DNA of 64,000 nucleotides from Saccharibacillus endophyticus. Lineage in GTDB: Bacteria > Bacillota > Bacilli > Paenibacillales > Paenibacillaceae. The notes under the pieces were generated by a model, which worked only from the letters and a program-made list of their open reading frames with translations, ran no database searches and was not told where the DNA came from. Where the stretch lies: NCBI RefSeq assembly GCF_013185185.1, contig NZ_JAAZWE010000001.1:744001-808000 (forward strand), in the 5' to 3' direction. A program made the position numbers and the translations under genes. Within the stretch, counting starts at the first letter, position 1, and every line of letters starts with the position of its first letter. This document shows, piece after piece, positions 17,403-25,536 of the stretch.

Positions 17403-17444
17403 AAAAGGTTCGGTTGAGTGCCGCCGGGGCACTCAGCCGGAACC
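17403..17444 (-). terminator. Hairpin between pdhA and pdhB
   Basis: Stem arms 17407-17422 and 17428-17444 pair over about 16 bp around CCGGC and are followed by TTTTACC on minus. Lying inside the operon, it may act as a partial terminator or as an RNA end stabiliser that raises pdhA mRNA over pdhB. Confidence 0.65.
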
Positions 17445-17451
17445 GATTCTT

Positions 17452-18519
17452 TTATTGGAAGTCCGCTTTTTGCTCTTCCAGGTGTTTAGGTGTATGTTCG
17501 AACATGGAATCGATCAGGCCGGAAACAGTCATTTTCTCTGTTTTCTCTGCCTTTTTGATTTGTTCGGCTACGGTTTCTTTGGCTTCTGCTCTTACGCGTT
17601 CCGTGTCTTCCGCAGTCCAAAGGCCTTTTTTCTCCAGGTATTTCGCAAGACGAGTGATCGGATCTTTCTCGCTCCATTGTCCTTCTTCTTCCTTCGTACG
17701 GTACTTGGAAGTATCGTCGGAAAGGGAGTGCGGCTTAAAGCGGTAAGTTACCGCTTCGATCAATGTCGCGCCTTCGCCGTTGCGTCCGCGCTCGGCAGCG
17801 TCTTGAACCGCTTTGATAACGGCAAATACGTCCATGCCGTCGATTTTAACGCCTTTGATGCCTGCTGCAACCGCTTTGTGAGCGATCGACAGTGCAGCGG
17901 TTTGCTTCGCGAACGGGGTCGTGATCGCATAACCGTTATTTTGCACGAAGAAGATTACAGGCAGTTTGTACACGCCTGCGTAGTTCAGGCCTTCATAGAA
18001 GTCGCCTTCCGACGAACCGCCGTCACCTGTATAAGTGATCGCGACTTGTTTTTGCTTTTTCAGTTTGAAGCCCATAGCGATGCCCATCGCGTGCAGGATT
18101 TGTGCACCGATGATGATTTGCGGCATCAGAACGTTAACGCCTTCCGGAATTTGTCCGCCGTGTTGATGACCGCGGGAATACAGGAAAGCTTGGTACAATG
18201 GAAGACCGTGCCATACGAGTTGCGGAATATCGCGGTAACCCGGGCAAACGAAATCTTCTTTTTGCAGAGCGAACTCGCTGCCTACCATTGTTGCTTCTTG
18301 ACCGGAAACCGGTGCGTAGAAGCCGAGACGTCCTTGACGTCCCAGGTTGATTGCTCTTTCATCCCAAGTACGGGTAAAGACCATACGACGCATAACTTCT
18401 TTCAGTTGGTCGTCAGTCAATTCTGGCATCAATGCTTCGTTAACAATTTCGCCATCCGGCGAAAGAACGGAAAGAGCTTCAACGTCTTCCGTATACACTT
18501 CATAAGGAACCTTGCTCAT
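17452..18519 (-). CDS. pdhA: Pyruvate dehydrogenase E1 component, alpha subunit
   Basis: A 355-aa E1 alpha protein with the thiamine diphosphate motif GDGGSSEGDFYEGLNYAG running to NN (GDG-X-NN type; here VQNNGYAI), the SGQEAT region and the YRFKPHSLSDDTSKYR phosphorylation-loop-like region. It binds thiamine diphosphate and catalyses pyruvate decarboxylation and reductive acetylation of E2. It is the first gene of pdhABCD, under a near-consensus promoter at 18573-18601. A thiamine pyrophosphokinase gene lies across the divergent gap. Confidence 0.97.
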   Translation of the reverse strand: MSKVPYEVYTEDVEALSVLSPDGEIVNEALMPELTDDQLKEVMRRMVFTRTWDERAINLGRQGRLGFYAPVSGQEATMVGSEFALQKEDFVCPGYRDIPQLVWHGLPLYQAFLYSRGHQHGGQIPEGVNVLMPQIIIGAQILHAMGIAMGFKLKKQKQVAITYTGDGGSSEGDFYEGLNYAGVYKLPVIFFVQNNGYAITTPFAKQTAALSIAHKAVAAGIKGVKIDGMDVFAVIKAVQDAAERGRNGEGATLIEAVTYRFKPHSLSDDTSKYRTKEEEGQWSEKDPITRLAKYLEKKGLWTAEDTERVRAEAKETVAEQIKKAEKTEKMTVSGLIDSMFEHTPKHLEEQKADFQ

Positions 18520-18572
18520 TATTTTTCACCCCAATAAAAAATTTGAATATCATGTCCCTCTGTTATATCATT

Positions 18573-18601
18573 ATTATACACCTGTTGCATAGCCGAGTCA
18601 A
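18573..18601 (-). promoter_or_regulatory. pdhABCD promoter (sigma-A type)
   Basis: On minus, TTGACT, a 17-bp spacer and TATAAT lie 54 bp before the pdhA start. This is one mismatch from full consensus. Confidence 0.85.
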
Positions 18602-18795
18602 AGAAATTAAGCATATTTGTTCATTAATTTCTTGTGTTGTATATATAACAGGACTAGTATATTAGTATAACAAAAAGGGATTTCCGAACGTTCTGCGTCT
18701 TTTCGTCCGCACAAATCCAATCTTACCGCATTCTCGCCTGCCCTGTAAAGCGCATGCAAAACCAGCGATCAAACTTGTAAAAGGAGAGAACTTCC

Positions 18796-19521
18796 ATGAC
18801 AGATTCCCGCTACCTTAAACGCACCATTGTGAAAGAAGTCATTGCGAGCAGTTTTTTAAATGAAGAAAGAACGCTTCGAATTTATCTGCCACCCGGCTAT
18901 AACGAGGTGCTTAGCTATCCTGTTGTCTACTGCCAGGACGGTGAAGAGTTTTTCAATTTCGGTCGGATTGCCACCTATGCCAACCAACTCATTCTGGATG
19001 AAGGCGTAGAACCTTTCATTATAGTAGGGATCGAAGTGGACGTAAAAAAGAGAACCGCTGAATATGCTCCGTTCGGAGATCGTCATGAAGCTTACGTGCG
19101 CTGTATCATGGAAGAAGTCATTCCGTTCGTCGAGCAAAAGTACCGCGCGCGCGAAGATGATCGCATTTTGGCCGGAGATTCATTAGGCGGTTCGATGTCC
19201 CTCCATCTATCCCTGTTATATCCGGGCGAGTTCCCTCGTATTATCAGCCTTTCGGGTGCTTATTATGGAGAGTCGCAGGAGATCATTGCGCGCGAGTCCG
19301 ACTTGAGTTGGCTCGACACCTACATGATCGTAGGGTTGCAGGAGGATGAATACGAGACGGATCACGGAACCTTCGACTTCGTCGACCTCAACCGCCGAAC
19401 CCGCGATCTGCTGCAAGACCGCGGCGCAACCGTACGCTACGCGGAAAAGGAAGGCAAGCATCTCTGGGGATTTTGGCAGAAAGAACTTCCGGACGCACTC
19501 ATGTATTTTTTAACCCATTAA
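18796..19521 (+). CDS. Esterase-family alpha/beta hydrolase
   Basis: A 241-aa protein with the nucleophile elbow GDSLGGS (about residue 135), an N-terminal immunoglobulin-like segment short of the full Fes type, and GKHLWGFW near the C-terminus carrying the likely catalytic His. This matches the esterase D/enterochelin-esterase-like family (YbbA/BesA relatives). It is cytosolic, as no signal peptide is seen. AAAGGAGAG precedes the ATG. The natural substrate is unknown; no siderophore genes are nearby. Confidence 0.88.
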   Translation: MTDSRYLKRTIVKEVIASSFLNEERTLRIYLPPGYNEVLSYPVVYCQDGEEFFNFGRIATYANQLILDEGVEPFIIVGIEVDVKKRTAEYAPFGDRHEAYVRCIMEEVIPFVEQKYRAREDDRILAGDSLGGSMSLHLSLLYPGEFPRIISLSGAYYGESQEIIARESDLSWLDTYMIVGLQEDEYETDHGTFDFVDLNRRTRDLLQDRGATVRYAEKEGKHLWGFWQKELPDALMYFLTH

Positions 19522-19752
19522 AGGAATCGCAACGCTTAATTTTTTGTCAATCTTGCAAACTCGGTTGCTAAATTCATTGTGCATTCGCTGCCGGCGCGGA
19601 TTTAAAGTATCTTTTGCCGCTTCATTTGATGTCTTTGCGTATACGCGCGGATTCGTTATACTGAAGAGCAGCGATACCGAGTTGCCTTCCGCATTTATTC
19701 AGCTTACGCAACCGGCACGCCTCATCCTTTACTTATGAAAAGAGGGTTTGTA

Positions 19753-20394
19753 TTGACTGCCAAACGAGTTGTTATCGTCTCCGGTGGATCATGGACCGAC
19801 GATTACCTGAAATATATCAGCGCTGGCGATCTGCTCATCGGAGCGGATCGCGGCGCCTTGTTATTGATCGAGCACGGATTAACGCCAGATATTGCTGTAG
19901 GAGATTTTGATTCCGTCTCCCAAGAAGATGCCGAGCGAATTCGTTCAGCCAGCATCAGAACGGAGTCCTGCGATCCGGTCGACAAAAATTATACGGACAC
20001 CGAGCTTGCTTTTGAATTGGCTTTGGATCAACGTCCCTCGGAAATCGTCATGCTGGGCGTAACAGGCGGACGAATGGATCATACGCTGGCCAATGTCCAG
20101 CTATTGATTCGCGCATTGCACCATCAAGTCGTCTGCACGATTCGAGATGCCAACAATTACATCCAACTGACAAGCAGCCGGCTTACAGTAGAAAATCACG
20201 GATTTACATACATATCCCTAATTCCGGCTACGATGGAGGTCAGCGGCGTAACGCTTCAAGGCTTTGAGTATCCGTTAACCAATGCCACGCTTCGACAAGG
20301 ACAATCGCTGGCGGTGAGCAACAAGCTTGCCGGCTCCACCGGCACGGTATCGATCGAAAGCGGATTATTATTCGTCATTCAAAGTCGGGATTAA
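19753..20394 (+). CDS. thiN: Thiamine pyrophosphokinase
   Basis: A 213-aa protein from TTG 19753. The frame opens at ATG 19735, but AAAGAGGG lies six bases before the TTG and nothing suitable precedes the ATG. Family motifs are VIVSGG, the GADRGA substrate loop, the GDFDS metal-binding motif and GVTGGRMDHTLAN. It transfers pyrophosphate from ATP to thiamine, making the cofactor of the adjacent pyruvate dehydrogenase E1. A clear terminator follows. No TPP riboswitch is visible upstream. Confidence 0.93.
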   Translation: MTAKRVVIVSGGSWTDDYLKYISAGDLLIGADRGALLLIEHGLTPDIAVGDFDSVSQEDAERIRSASIRTESCDPVDKNYTDTELAFELALDQRPSEIVMLGVTGGRMDHTLANVQLLIRALHHQVVCTIRDANNYIQLTSSRLTVENHGFTYISLIPATMEVSGVTLQGFEYPLTNATLRQGQSLAVSNKLAGSTGTVSIESGLLFVIQSRD

Positions 20395-20427
20395 AAGCGC
20401 TACATTCGCCTATTGGAAGCATAAATT

Positions 20428-20476
20428 AAAAAGCACCACGCCTTTCCCGTTCGCGGGTATGGGGCTGGTGCTTTTA
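20428..20476 (+). terminator. thiN terminator
   Basis: Outer arms AAAGCACCA and TGGTGCTTT pair, with an inner GC-rich extension (CCCGTTCGCGGG), and T residues end the hairpin 34 bp after the thiN stop. Confidence 0.8.
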
Positions 20477-20640
20477 TCATCTTAAGAAGGCTTGGCAGGT
20501 TTCATTTGTTTAGAAAAAGAATACGTAGACCTTGGCTACTCATTCGTTATATAGTCTAGTTGCGGGCACCCTTTTATGTTTTCTTGGATAGGGCGACTCA
20601 ATTCCCAGACACTTATTTCGGTCAGAGAAAGGCGGATTTT

Positions 20641-20961
20641 ATGGACATCGGAAGCAAACTGCGCTATTTGCGCAAAGCACGTCATTTATCTTCGGTGGAG
20701 CTTGCCCAACGGGCGAACGTCTCCCAATCCTCGATCAGCGACATTGAATGCAATCGGCGCTCGCCGAGACTCAATACACTGAGCAGTCTCAGTCGAGCAC
20801 TGGGTCTCCCCCTTTCCGAACTGCTGCCCGTCGACGACCTGCTGGAACATCCGTTAAAAGAAGAAGAACGCGAAATCCTCGATTTGTTCAGCCGAATGAA
20901 CGAATCCCAGCAAAAGCATCTGTTAGAGCTTCTCAGAAGCTTTTCCTCAAAAAAAAACTAA
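20641..20961 (+). CDS. XRE-family (SinR-like) regulator
   Basis: A 106-aa protein from ATG 20641, preceded by AAAGGCGG; an in-frame extension to 20560 has no ribosome site and is not protein-like. Residues 3-62 form a Cro/C1 helix-turn-helix (LRYLRKARHLSSVELAQRANVS then SISDIECNRRSP). The C-terminal 35 residues (EEREILDLFSRMNESQQKHLLELL) form a helical pair like the SinR/SinI interaction region. It converges on the Tad-like operon, so it may regulate surface or biofilm functions. The target is not shown by sequence. Confidence 0.87.
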   Translation: MDIGSKLRYLRKARHLSSVELAQRANVSQSSISDIECNRRSPRLNTLSSLSRALGLPLSELLPVDDLLEHPLKEEEREILDLFSRMNESQQKHLLELLRSFSSKKN

Positions 20962-20991
20962 CACTACCTACCAATCAATCATGATCACAGC

Positions 20992-21966
20992 TTAATTCCG
21001 GACCGGGAAATAGCCGGATCTGGCCGCGTCTTTCTCGTTCTCGAATCGTTCTTCGACTTTCGCGGGCAGCCGCGCAGGGTCGCGTGAGTAATATCTGATT
21101 CCGGTAGACGGATCAACAGATCCATAGATCACTTTTTTCTTCTTCAGCATGCCCCCGCCGAAGGAATAGTTGTTGTACTGTTGGTCGCCGACGGGGATTC
21201 CCTGAATGAACGCGACGATTCCGATATCATCGATCCCGTTATCCCACTCTTCCTGCGAAATTTGCGGCAATGTGAACAGGTAATCGATTCCGTAGCGCGT
21301 CGCATATTGATTATGTCGATTGATCACATAAGCAAGGTCGTTCTGGATCGCATTGATGATGGTTTGCCGACGAATAGTCTCGAAAGCCGCACCGTCTCTC
21401 AATAAAGGGATTTGCGTAGAAGCAACCACTTCCGCTCGCTGTCCCTGAACCCAACGCAAGGAGCTGCGGTCATACGTTTTCACGAATCCATCCAGCGAAA
21501 AATTCACGATATTCCCTTGCGTATCCGCGTACGAGTAGGGCTTCTTCGGCGACCATACCAACCTCATCTGTGCCTGACCGCCCGAATCCACAAATTGCTC
21601 GGTTGCATAAATGTAATAACCGTCATAGTCGATCACTGCGACTGCCGGTATGTAACCTGCAAGCGCTCCGATCGCAACCGCATCGCCGTCCACATTAAAG
21701 TTCAAAGCCAGTGTTCGATAGAAAGCCTCTACAGCGCGTTCTTTATTTGCCCGAAAAAACTTTTTCGATCCGTAACCGGGTTCATACTTCTGATCGACCG
21801 TCTCGTTCAGCATATATGCCGCATCCTGAATCGCCGTTTTCGTAACCAAATTATACCGATCGGTCAGCCGCATGACTTTATCCAGATCATCCAGGCGCAT
21901 TGACGCAATTTGAAAAAAGGGCGAAAAGATCAGTACGAAAATAATCGCAAAACTAGTAATCTTCAT
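20992..21966 (-). CDS. Tad-like locus protein with N-terminal membrane helix (unknown)
   Basis: A 324-aa protein I do not recognise. It starts with one hydrophobic segment (MKITSFAIIFVLIFSPFFQIA), followed by a mixed alpha/beta extracytoplasmic region. No lipobox and no catalytic motif are visible. It overlaps the preceding gene by 14 bp and is the last gene of the Tad-like operon, so it probably acts outside the membrane with the pilin-like proteins, perhaps as a minor pilin or anchored assembly factor. That role is inferred from position and topology only. Confidence 0.75.
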   Translation of the reverse strand: MKITSFAIIFVLIFSPFFQIASMRLDDLDKVMRLTDRYNLVTKTAIQDAAYMLNETVDQKYEPGYGSKKFFRANKERAVEAFYRTLALNFNVDGDAVAIGALAGYIPAVAVIDYDGYYIYATEQFVDSGGQAQMRLVWSPKKPYSYADTQGNIVNFSLDGFVKTYDRSSLRWVQGQRAEVVASTQIPLLRDGAAFETIRRQTIINAIQNDLAYVINRHNQYATRYGIDYLFTLPQISQEEWDNGIDDIGIVAFIQGIPVGDQQYNNYSFGGGMLKKKKVIYGSVDPSTGIRYYSRDPARLPAKVEERFENEKDAARSGYFPVRN

Positions 21967-22504
21967 GCAGAACCATTCCTTCGTAGTTCATCAGAACCGT
22001 CGAATTTTCTTGGGTATTGTCACTCATTAGAAAATCCCATAATTGCGTAGCCGCAGTCCGATTTTTATTCGTCATCTGAATGCCGATATAATCGCCGACC
22101 TGCATAGTATAACGCCGACTCGGATCATCCGAAGGCAGCGTGCCATCGGGAAACAATACGGCAAGGATCTGTTGATTGTAAAATCCGGAATAGTAAGTCG
22201 TGAAGCTATTTTGAAAAGTAACGGGGTTAGCGGGATCGCTGTAATCCGGACTGGTTTGCTTATGCAAATGTTCCAGTTCCACTTCATACTGATTGCCTGT
22301 TGCCGCCAGTTGAGCGTTGAACTCTTTATACATTTGCGGTGTGATATATCCCTTCGTTCTCGCACTATCAATAAAATGCGTCGCCGCGCTCTGGATCACA
22401 ATGTTTGCAATTTTATCCTGACTTCTGGCTTGCTCATATAATGGGTACATGAACAAAAGCAAAACAGCCAACAGAGCAGCGAATATGCCGGTTACATATT
22501 TCAT
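21953..22504 (-). CDS. Pilin-like membrane-anchored protein (unknown)
   Basis: A 183-aa protein with a single N-terminal hydrophobic helix (residues 6-22, GIFAALLAVLLLFMYPL), followed by a helical stretch (YEQARSQDKIANIVIQSAATHFIDSARTKG) that resembles the alpha1 spine of TadE/pseudopilins, and a polar C-terminal part. Class III pilins are cut before the hydrophobic helix; the canonical Gly and Glu+5 are not obvious here. It starts three bases after the upstream gene stops. A minor pilin role is inferred. Confidence 0.7.
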   Translation of the reverse strand: MKYVTGIFAALLAVLLLFMYPLYEQARSQDKIANIVIQSAATHFIDSARTKGYITPQMYKEFNAQLAATGNQYEVELEHLHKQTSPDYSDPANPVTFQNSFTTYYSGFYNQQILAVLFPDGTLPSDDPSRRYTMQVGDYIGIQMTNKNRTAATQLWDFLMSDNTQENSTVLMNYEGMVLHEDY

Positions 22505-22507
22505 GTT

Positions 22508-22888
22508 TTAGCCCCTAAATACGATTTTGATTAAACTTCCGGCGGCGTCTCTCTCGTAAGTCGCTCGGTACTTTTTGCTTAAATCAACCCGGCTTGGGTC
22601 AAAGTTCTCATAAGTTCCTGTTCGTATATAAAGCACGCCGTTAACTTCAACATTCATATCATTTTCTTGAATACTGCGAATGATGTTCACGATGGCAGCT
22701 CCCGTATACGTCTCTTCTCCGGGAACAGCAAGCGCAGCCTTAACTTTTCGATCTTGATCCGTCTTCAACGCATAAGCGATCCGTGTTCCGTGTTCGATCG
22801 ATTGAATCGCATTCACCGTGTATGTACACGCCCCGATGAACAGGAAAAACACAGCAGCCAGTACCATAAAACTCCTCGCATTGCTCAT
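22508..22888 (-). CDS. Small pilin-like protein, paralogue of the next gene upstream
   Basis: A 126-aa protein with an N-terminal helix (SFMVLAAVFFLFIGACTYTV) and a C-terminal domain containing TGAAIVNIIRSIQENDMNVEV. The same pattern, Gly-x-x-(V/I)-x-N-x-(I/V)-R followed by a short beta strand, appears in the 154-aa protein encoded at 22952-23416 (SGSQVMNAVRQYNNEAQFGVYV), so the two are probably paralogous subunits. A free Cys occurs in the helix, but it does not form a convincing lipobox. I cannot name a family. Confidence 0.7.
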   Translation of the reverse strand: MSNARSFMVLAAVFFLFIGACTYTVNAIQSIEHGTRIAYALKTDQDRKVKAALAVPGEETYTGAAIVNIIRSIQENDMNVEVNGVLYIRTGTYENFDPSRVDLSKKYRATYERDAAGSLIKIVFRG

Positions 22889-22951
22889 TTTGTTCTCCCA
22901 ACCGGGCAGCAGCCCTCCGACCAGGCCGGAAGGCTGCTGAGTCCCTTTGCT

Positions 22952-23416
22952 CTATTTCGTTTGAGTAAACACGATACCGCGAACCATATTATTAGCGTCA
23001 CGAACAACCGAGGACTTAAATTTACCCGATGGGTTAATAAAGTTGTTGTCCGCTTCATTCAGGGCTGGCGACAACGTCGTATTATTCGTATCCCCTGTAA
23101 TGATTCCGGTTGTTTGGTTGAACTGGCTGCCGTAGTAAGTCGATCCGCCTTTACCCGTTTGAACGTACACGCCAAATTGAGCCTCATTGTTATACTGACG
23201 GACCGCGTTCATAACTTGGCTACCGGACAACGTCGTGTTCTCATAGATATTGAAGCGAGTCTGCGACAATTGCGTCTGAATGGTAGAAAATTGAGTTTGG
23301 CCTTCTTTTGCAGCGTCTTGCGAAGAAATGAAAATGACGACCACCGTTGTGATCAGCGCGAGCGTCAGAAAAATTCCTGCTGCCAATTTCAAACCCGAAG
23401 TTGCATTGCTTCCCAT
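22952..23416 (-). CDS. Pilin-like protein, candidate main subunit of the Tad-like locus
   Basis: A 154-aa protein with a short basic N-terminus, a long hydrophobic helix (about residues 9-31, GLKLAAGIFLTLALITTVVVIF), a polar helix (GQTQFSTIQTQLSQTRFNIYEN) and a Gly/Asn/Thr-rich C-terminal region typical of extracellular fibre subunits. It directly follows the Tad membrane platform gene, where a pilin would be expected. It has no Glu at +5 after a Gly/Ala, so normal prepilin processing is uncertain. The subunit role is inferred. Confidence 0.72.
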   Translation of the reverse strand: MGSNATSGLKLAAGIFLTLALITTVVVIFISSQDAAKEGQTQFSTIQTQLSQTRFNIYENTTLSGSQVMNAVRQYNNEAQFGVYVQTGKGGSTYYGSQFNQTTGIITGDTNNTTLSPALNEADNNFINPSGKFKSSVVRDANNMVRGIVFTQTK

Positions 23417-23457
23417 AATAAATAGTCCCCTTTAAAACGAATTTTGGTTGATTGTTT

Positions 23458-25536
23458 TTAAATTTGGCCCAGTTGCGTAATCAGATCCTTCATCTGCATG
23501 AACGATACGTACAGGAACGGAACGATGATGTAAGCACCAAGCATAAACATCACAGGCGCAAATCCTATATCCCTGCCCCAGTTCGCTTTGCTTTCGATCA
23601 GACGATCCATCGTTTCTTTTTTCTGTTCCCGGTAATACTCTTGCTCCATTTCCAAATCGTCGAAGGCTTCTTGAATCGAAATACGCTCCAGCGCATTTTC
23701 CAAACGTTCGATCATTCGAACAAAAGACGGGAACGGAGCCTCAGTCTTCAACTGTCGTAACGCAGCCGCAGAACCGCTATCATAATCAAGCAAGCAGCGC
23801 TGCAGCGCGGGTTTGAAAATGATTCCGAAGCGCTCCATCCATTCCAGAATATTTTGCACGCTCATCCGGTCGAATTGGCTCAGAATCGAGATCAACATCC
23901 GAAATTGATCGACTTCGTTCTGCATTTCCATTCCGCGAATCCGACGTTGAAATTGCATGATTCCCAGCGGAACAAAGTAAACGCCGATACCTGCCGCAAC
24001 GGCGGTCAATACTTCCCACCATTTCAGATACTCGCTGTCCGCCTGACTAAGCTTTTCCACGATCCGCGTTGCCATTTCATTTTGTTGAACATCGCTCAGC
24101 GCGGAAGCAGCGGATTCTCTGACGAGGCTTCGTACCTCAGCTTCCCAACCGGACTTACCTGCATCAATCTCTTGCATGATCCGTCTGTCGAAAGAAGTTC
24201 GTTCCTCAGCTTCCCGGCGCTCCGCGTCATCAATCCGACCCAACATCAGTCCGCCTTTGAGATAGGTTGGCGAATTCCAGATTCGTTCGACCTGACTGAT
24301 ATGCGCCGAGACAAACATACCCGAGACAAAAAGGACAGCACACAGCGACAGCAGCAAACGTCTTACGGTTAACCATTCAATCATGAGCGGCGAATTGGAT
24401 TCTTTGATCAGCCGCGATAGACTGTAATGCGCCTTCGTATGTTTCTGAGGCACGAACCGGTCAACGACAAAACGAATCGGCCGATATTCATACAGTTTCT
24501 TTTCCCAACGAATGCCGCCCGACTTCGGTGTATACCGAGACTCTTCCGTTTCGGCCAGCTTGCGGATCAGCACATATGCGGCAATCGCTACCGCGTATAG
24601 CAGCAGCTTGGCCGCCAAGCCGATCCGCCCTTCGTAAAATTCGCCCATGACCGGAAAATACGTCTCGGCCCAGCGTTGAAGAGGGAAGGACAACAAAATC
24701 GGTGCCAATGCAATGACCGTCAAGCTGTTCAGCTGATAACTCAAACGGTTTCTGCGCAGCAGGTCGAAATTAATATCTTGAACGAATTTGCTGATTGCAT
24801 TCAGGTATAATGAACCTTTGGCCGTCGTTTTGTCGCCGTATTCCATAATCATGCGTGCGATGCCGGTAAATACTTTCAAGTAACGATTGGGAGCGACTTC
24901 ATAGTAGGCCGCCAAGCTGCGATCCGGATCTTTGGCTGTCAGTACGCCATGCATCCGTTCACCGTGCAGCTTCATGTCATGACCGGATAACTGCGCGGCT
25001 TCATAGATTGCCTCATCTGCCATGCGGGTTGCTTGAAATTGATGCCGATTATCCTCCAAAAAGTCGCGAAAATCCTTCAACAAGCGATTCTCTACGCGAT
25101 GCACGAACAGATCGATAAGCATCCCGTTCAAGACCAGACAGCCAATCATGCCCAGGAGCACAACAGACACACTTCGCCCGAATAATGCAAGAGCCAAGAT
25201 CAACCCGACGACAATCAGTAAAACCGAATATGTGATCTTCATCGTTTCTTTGCGAATAGTCAGTTCATCATATGGACTGATCACCGCAAGCCGTTGACGG
25301 ATTCGACGTACTTGACCGCGAAAGATCGGAATTTGCGCGGAACGAACATAGGAACGTTGATAGAAGCGATTGAGCTTCGGGTTTTCCTTCTTTATCCCGG
25401 GCTGGCGGTTCATCCAACTGGTGATCGTCTCTTCCTGAACGCCGCTTTTCTTACGCAGCTGCCGGAGAATAATCCACAGCACAATCGGCACGACGTACAA
25501 TGCGGAAGCCAGGATAATCAGCAATTTCACGCTCAT
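23458..25536 (-). CDS. TadB/TadC-like (type II secretion F) membrane platform protein, long form
   Basis: A 692-aa polytopic protein, about twice the length of a single TadB or TadC. The first half has membrane helices near residues 4-24, 90-125 and 270-335 around a cytoplasmic four-helix GspF-like segment. The second half has helices near 380-400 and 510-535, another helical segment (VDQFRMLISILSQFDRMSVQNILEW) and a final helix near 660-685. This arrangement suggests both platform proteins are joined in one chain. It overlaps the ATPase gene by 4 bp (ATGA) and should be the inner-membrane base that the ATPase drives. Confidence 0.78.
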   Translation of the reverse strand: MSVKLLIILASALYVVPIVLWIILRQLRKKSGVQEETITSWMNRQPGIKKENPKLNRFYQRSYVRSAQIPIFRGQVRRIRQRLAVISPYDELTIRKETMKITYSVLLIVVGLILALALFGRSVSVVLLGMIGCLVLNGMLIDLFVHRVENRLLKDFRDFLEDNRHQFQATRMADEAIYEAAQLSGHDMKLHGERMHGVLTAKDPDRSLAAYYEVAPNRYLKVFTGIARMIMEYGDKTTAKGSLYLNAISKFVQDINFDLLRRNRLSYQLNSLTVIALAPILLSFPLQRWAETYFPVMGEFYEGRIGLAAKLLLYAVAIAAYVLIRKLAETEESRYTPKSGGIRWEKKLYEYRPIRFVVDRFVPQKHTKAHYSLSRLIKESNSPLMIEWLTVRRLLLSLCAVLFVSGMFVSAHISQVERIWNSPTYLKGGLMLGRIDDAERREAEERTSFDRRIMQEIDAGKSGWEAEVRSLVRESAASALSDVQQNEMATRIVEKLSQADSEYLKWWEVLTAVAAGIGVYFVPLGIMQFQRRIRGMEMQNEVDQFRMLISILSQFDRMSVQNILEWMERFGIIFKPALQRCLLDYDSGSAAALRQLKTEAPFPSFVRMIERLENALERISIQEAFDDLEMEQEYYREQKKETMDRLIESKANWGRDIGFAPVMFMLGAYIIVPFLYVSFMQMKDLITQLGQI

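Noticed and set aside
18620..18680. GlnR-like palindrome TGTTGTATATATAACA near pdhA
   Set aside because: The half-site TGTTG breaks the TGTNA pattern and the arms are too AT-rich to be distinctive.
19544..19738. 64-codon plus frame between the esterase and thiN
   Set aside because: It lacks a ribosome site, has no domain signs and ends across the thiN start region.
19522..19752. TPP riboswitch upstream of thiN
   Set aside because: The CTGAGA and ACCTGA core elements of a THI box are absent.
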